Notes under the pieces: generated by a model
Databases searched by the model: none
Seen by the model: the letters and a program-made list of their open reading frames with translations, nothing else
Told to the model about the DNA's origin: nothing
In this document: in pieces, positions 22,973-23,085 of the stretch
How positions within the stretch are numbered: position 1 is the first letter of the stretch
Layout: each line of letters opens with the position of its first letter
From: a virus
Strand: one strand, 5' to 3'
Virus record (IMG/VR): IMGVR_UViG_3300032053_000548
Coordinates: 1-23,085 of that record
Length of the DNA: 23,085 nucleotides
Program-made: the position numbers and the translations under genes

Positions 22973-23085
22973 ATGTTTTTATCAGTGACTCAATCAGTTG
23001 GATATACTGGAGAACAATCAGCAGAAGTATTTGCAAAGTTTTTAGAGCGACATGATATGGTGGTAGTTAAATATGATGCAGAGTG
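22973..23085 (+). CDS. probable thioredoxin-like protein, N-terminal fragment (runs off the right edge)
   Basis: Open frame from ATG 22973, two bases after the endonuclease stop, to the window end: 37 full codons. The pattern AEVFAKFLERHDMVVVKYDAE, with a next codon starting TG (Trp or Cys, or a stop), fits the strand before the WCxxC active site of thioredoxins (compare VDFWAEWCGPC). The active site itself is outside the window. A thioredoxin next to a class II reductase makes sense, as this enzyme is reduced by thioredoxin. No Shine-Dalgarno is visible, so translation may be coupled to the upstream gene. Family call is tentative. Confidence 0.45.
   Translation, partial: MFLSVTQSVGYTGEQSAEVFAKFLERHDMVVVKYDAE

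Overview
The window is a continuous stretch of a tailed double-stranded DNA phage genome, most likely a T4-like contractile-tailed phage (myovirus) that has diverged far from T4 itself. All genes lie on the + strand, are packed tightly with many 1-44 nt overlaps, and are AT-rich. There are no rRNA or tRNA genes, no CRISPR array, no insertion sequence, and no gene-free stretch over 100 bases. The host cannot be read from the sequence. Two near-consensus sigma70-type promoters suggest a bacterium with a standard housekeeping sigma factor.

Layout. (1) 1-345: the C-terminal end of a SNF2-type helicase that starts before the window. (2) 386-11414: a tail/baseplate module: a gp26-like baseplate hub assembly protein, an overlapping small gp51-position gene, a 1028-residue tape-measure-like protein, a tail-tube-initiator-like protein (gp48/gp54 type), a short LysM/gp53-like protein, a very large baseplate hub-like protein, and a Tyr/Gly-rich protein of unknown role. 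(3) 11479-18837: a replication/recombination module: a short divergent family A DNA polymerase, an unknown gene, a gp32-like single-strand binding protein without zinc ligands, UvsX recombinase, two small unknown genes, a macro-domain-like protein, a 5'-3' exonuclease, and a gp41/DnaB-type helicase. (4) 18920-23085: nucleotide metabolism with mobile elements: a class II (B12-dependent) ribonucleotide reductase broken into two genes and carrying two inteins, then a free-standing GIY-YIG homing endonuclease, then the start of a probable thioredoxin.

The most striking part is the ribonucleotide reductase. Its first gene contains a complete 326-residue cis intein with a LAGLIDADG endonuclease domain. 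This intein starts with Ala and carries the Trp/Cys/Thr signature of class 3 inteins. The gene then ends inside the N-terminal half (107 residues) of a second, class 1 intein. The C-terminal half (35 residues) opens a separate downstream gene with its own ribosome binding site. A working enzyme of about 619 residues would therefore need one cis-splicing and one trans-splicing reaction, by two different mechanisms. Both inteins sit at conserved reductase motifs, and a GIY-YIG endonuclease gene follows directly.

Other points of note are an exact 61-bp direct repeat that places the same 20 residues inside the tape-measure protein and at the N-terminus of the hub protein; a family A polymerase with no recognisable exonuclease and a Tyr-Asp-Ser motif C; a strong promoter placed so that the polymerase mRNA would be nearly leaderless; and a long AU-rich leader before the gp32-like gene that could be an autoregulatory site.
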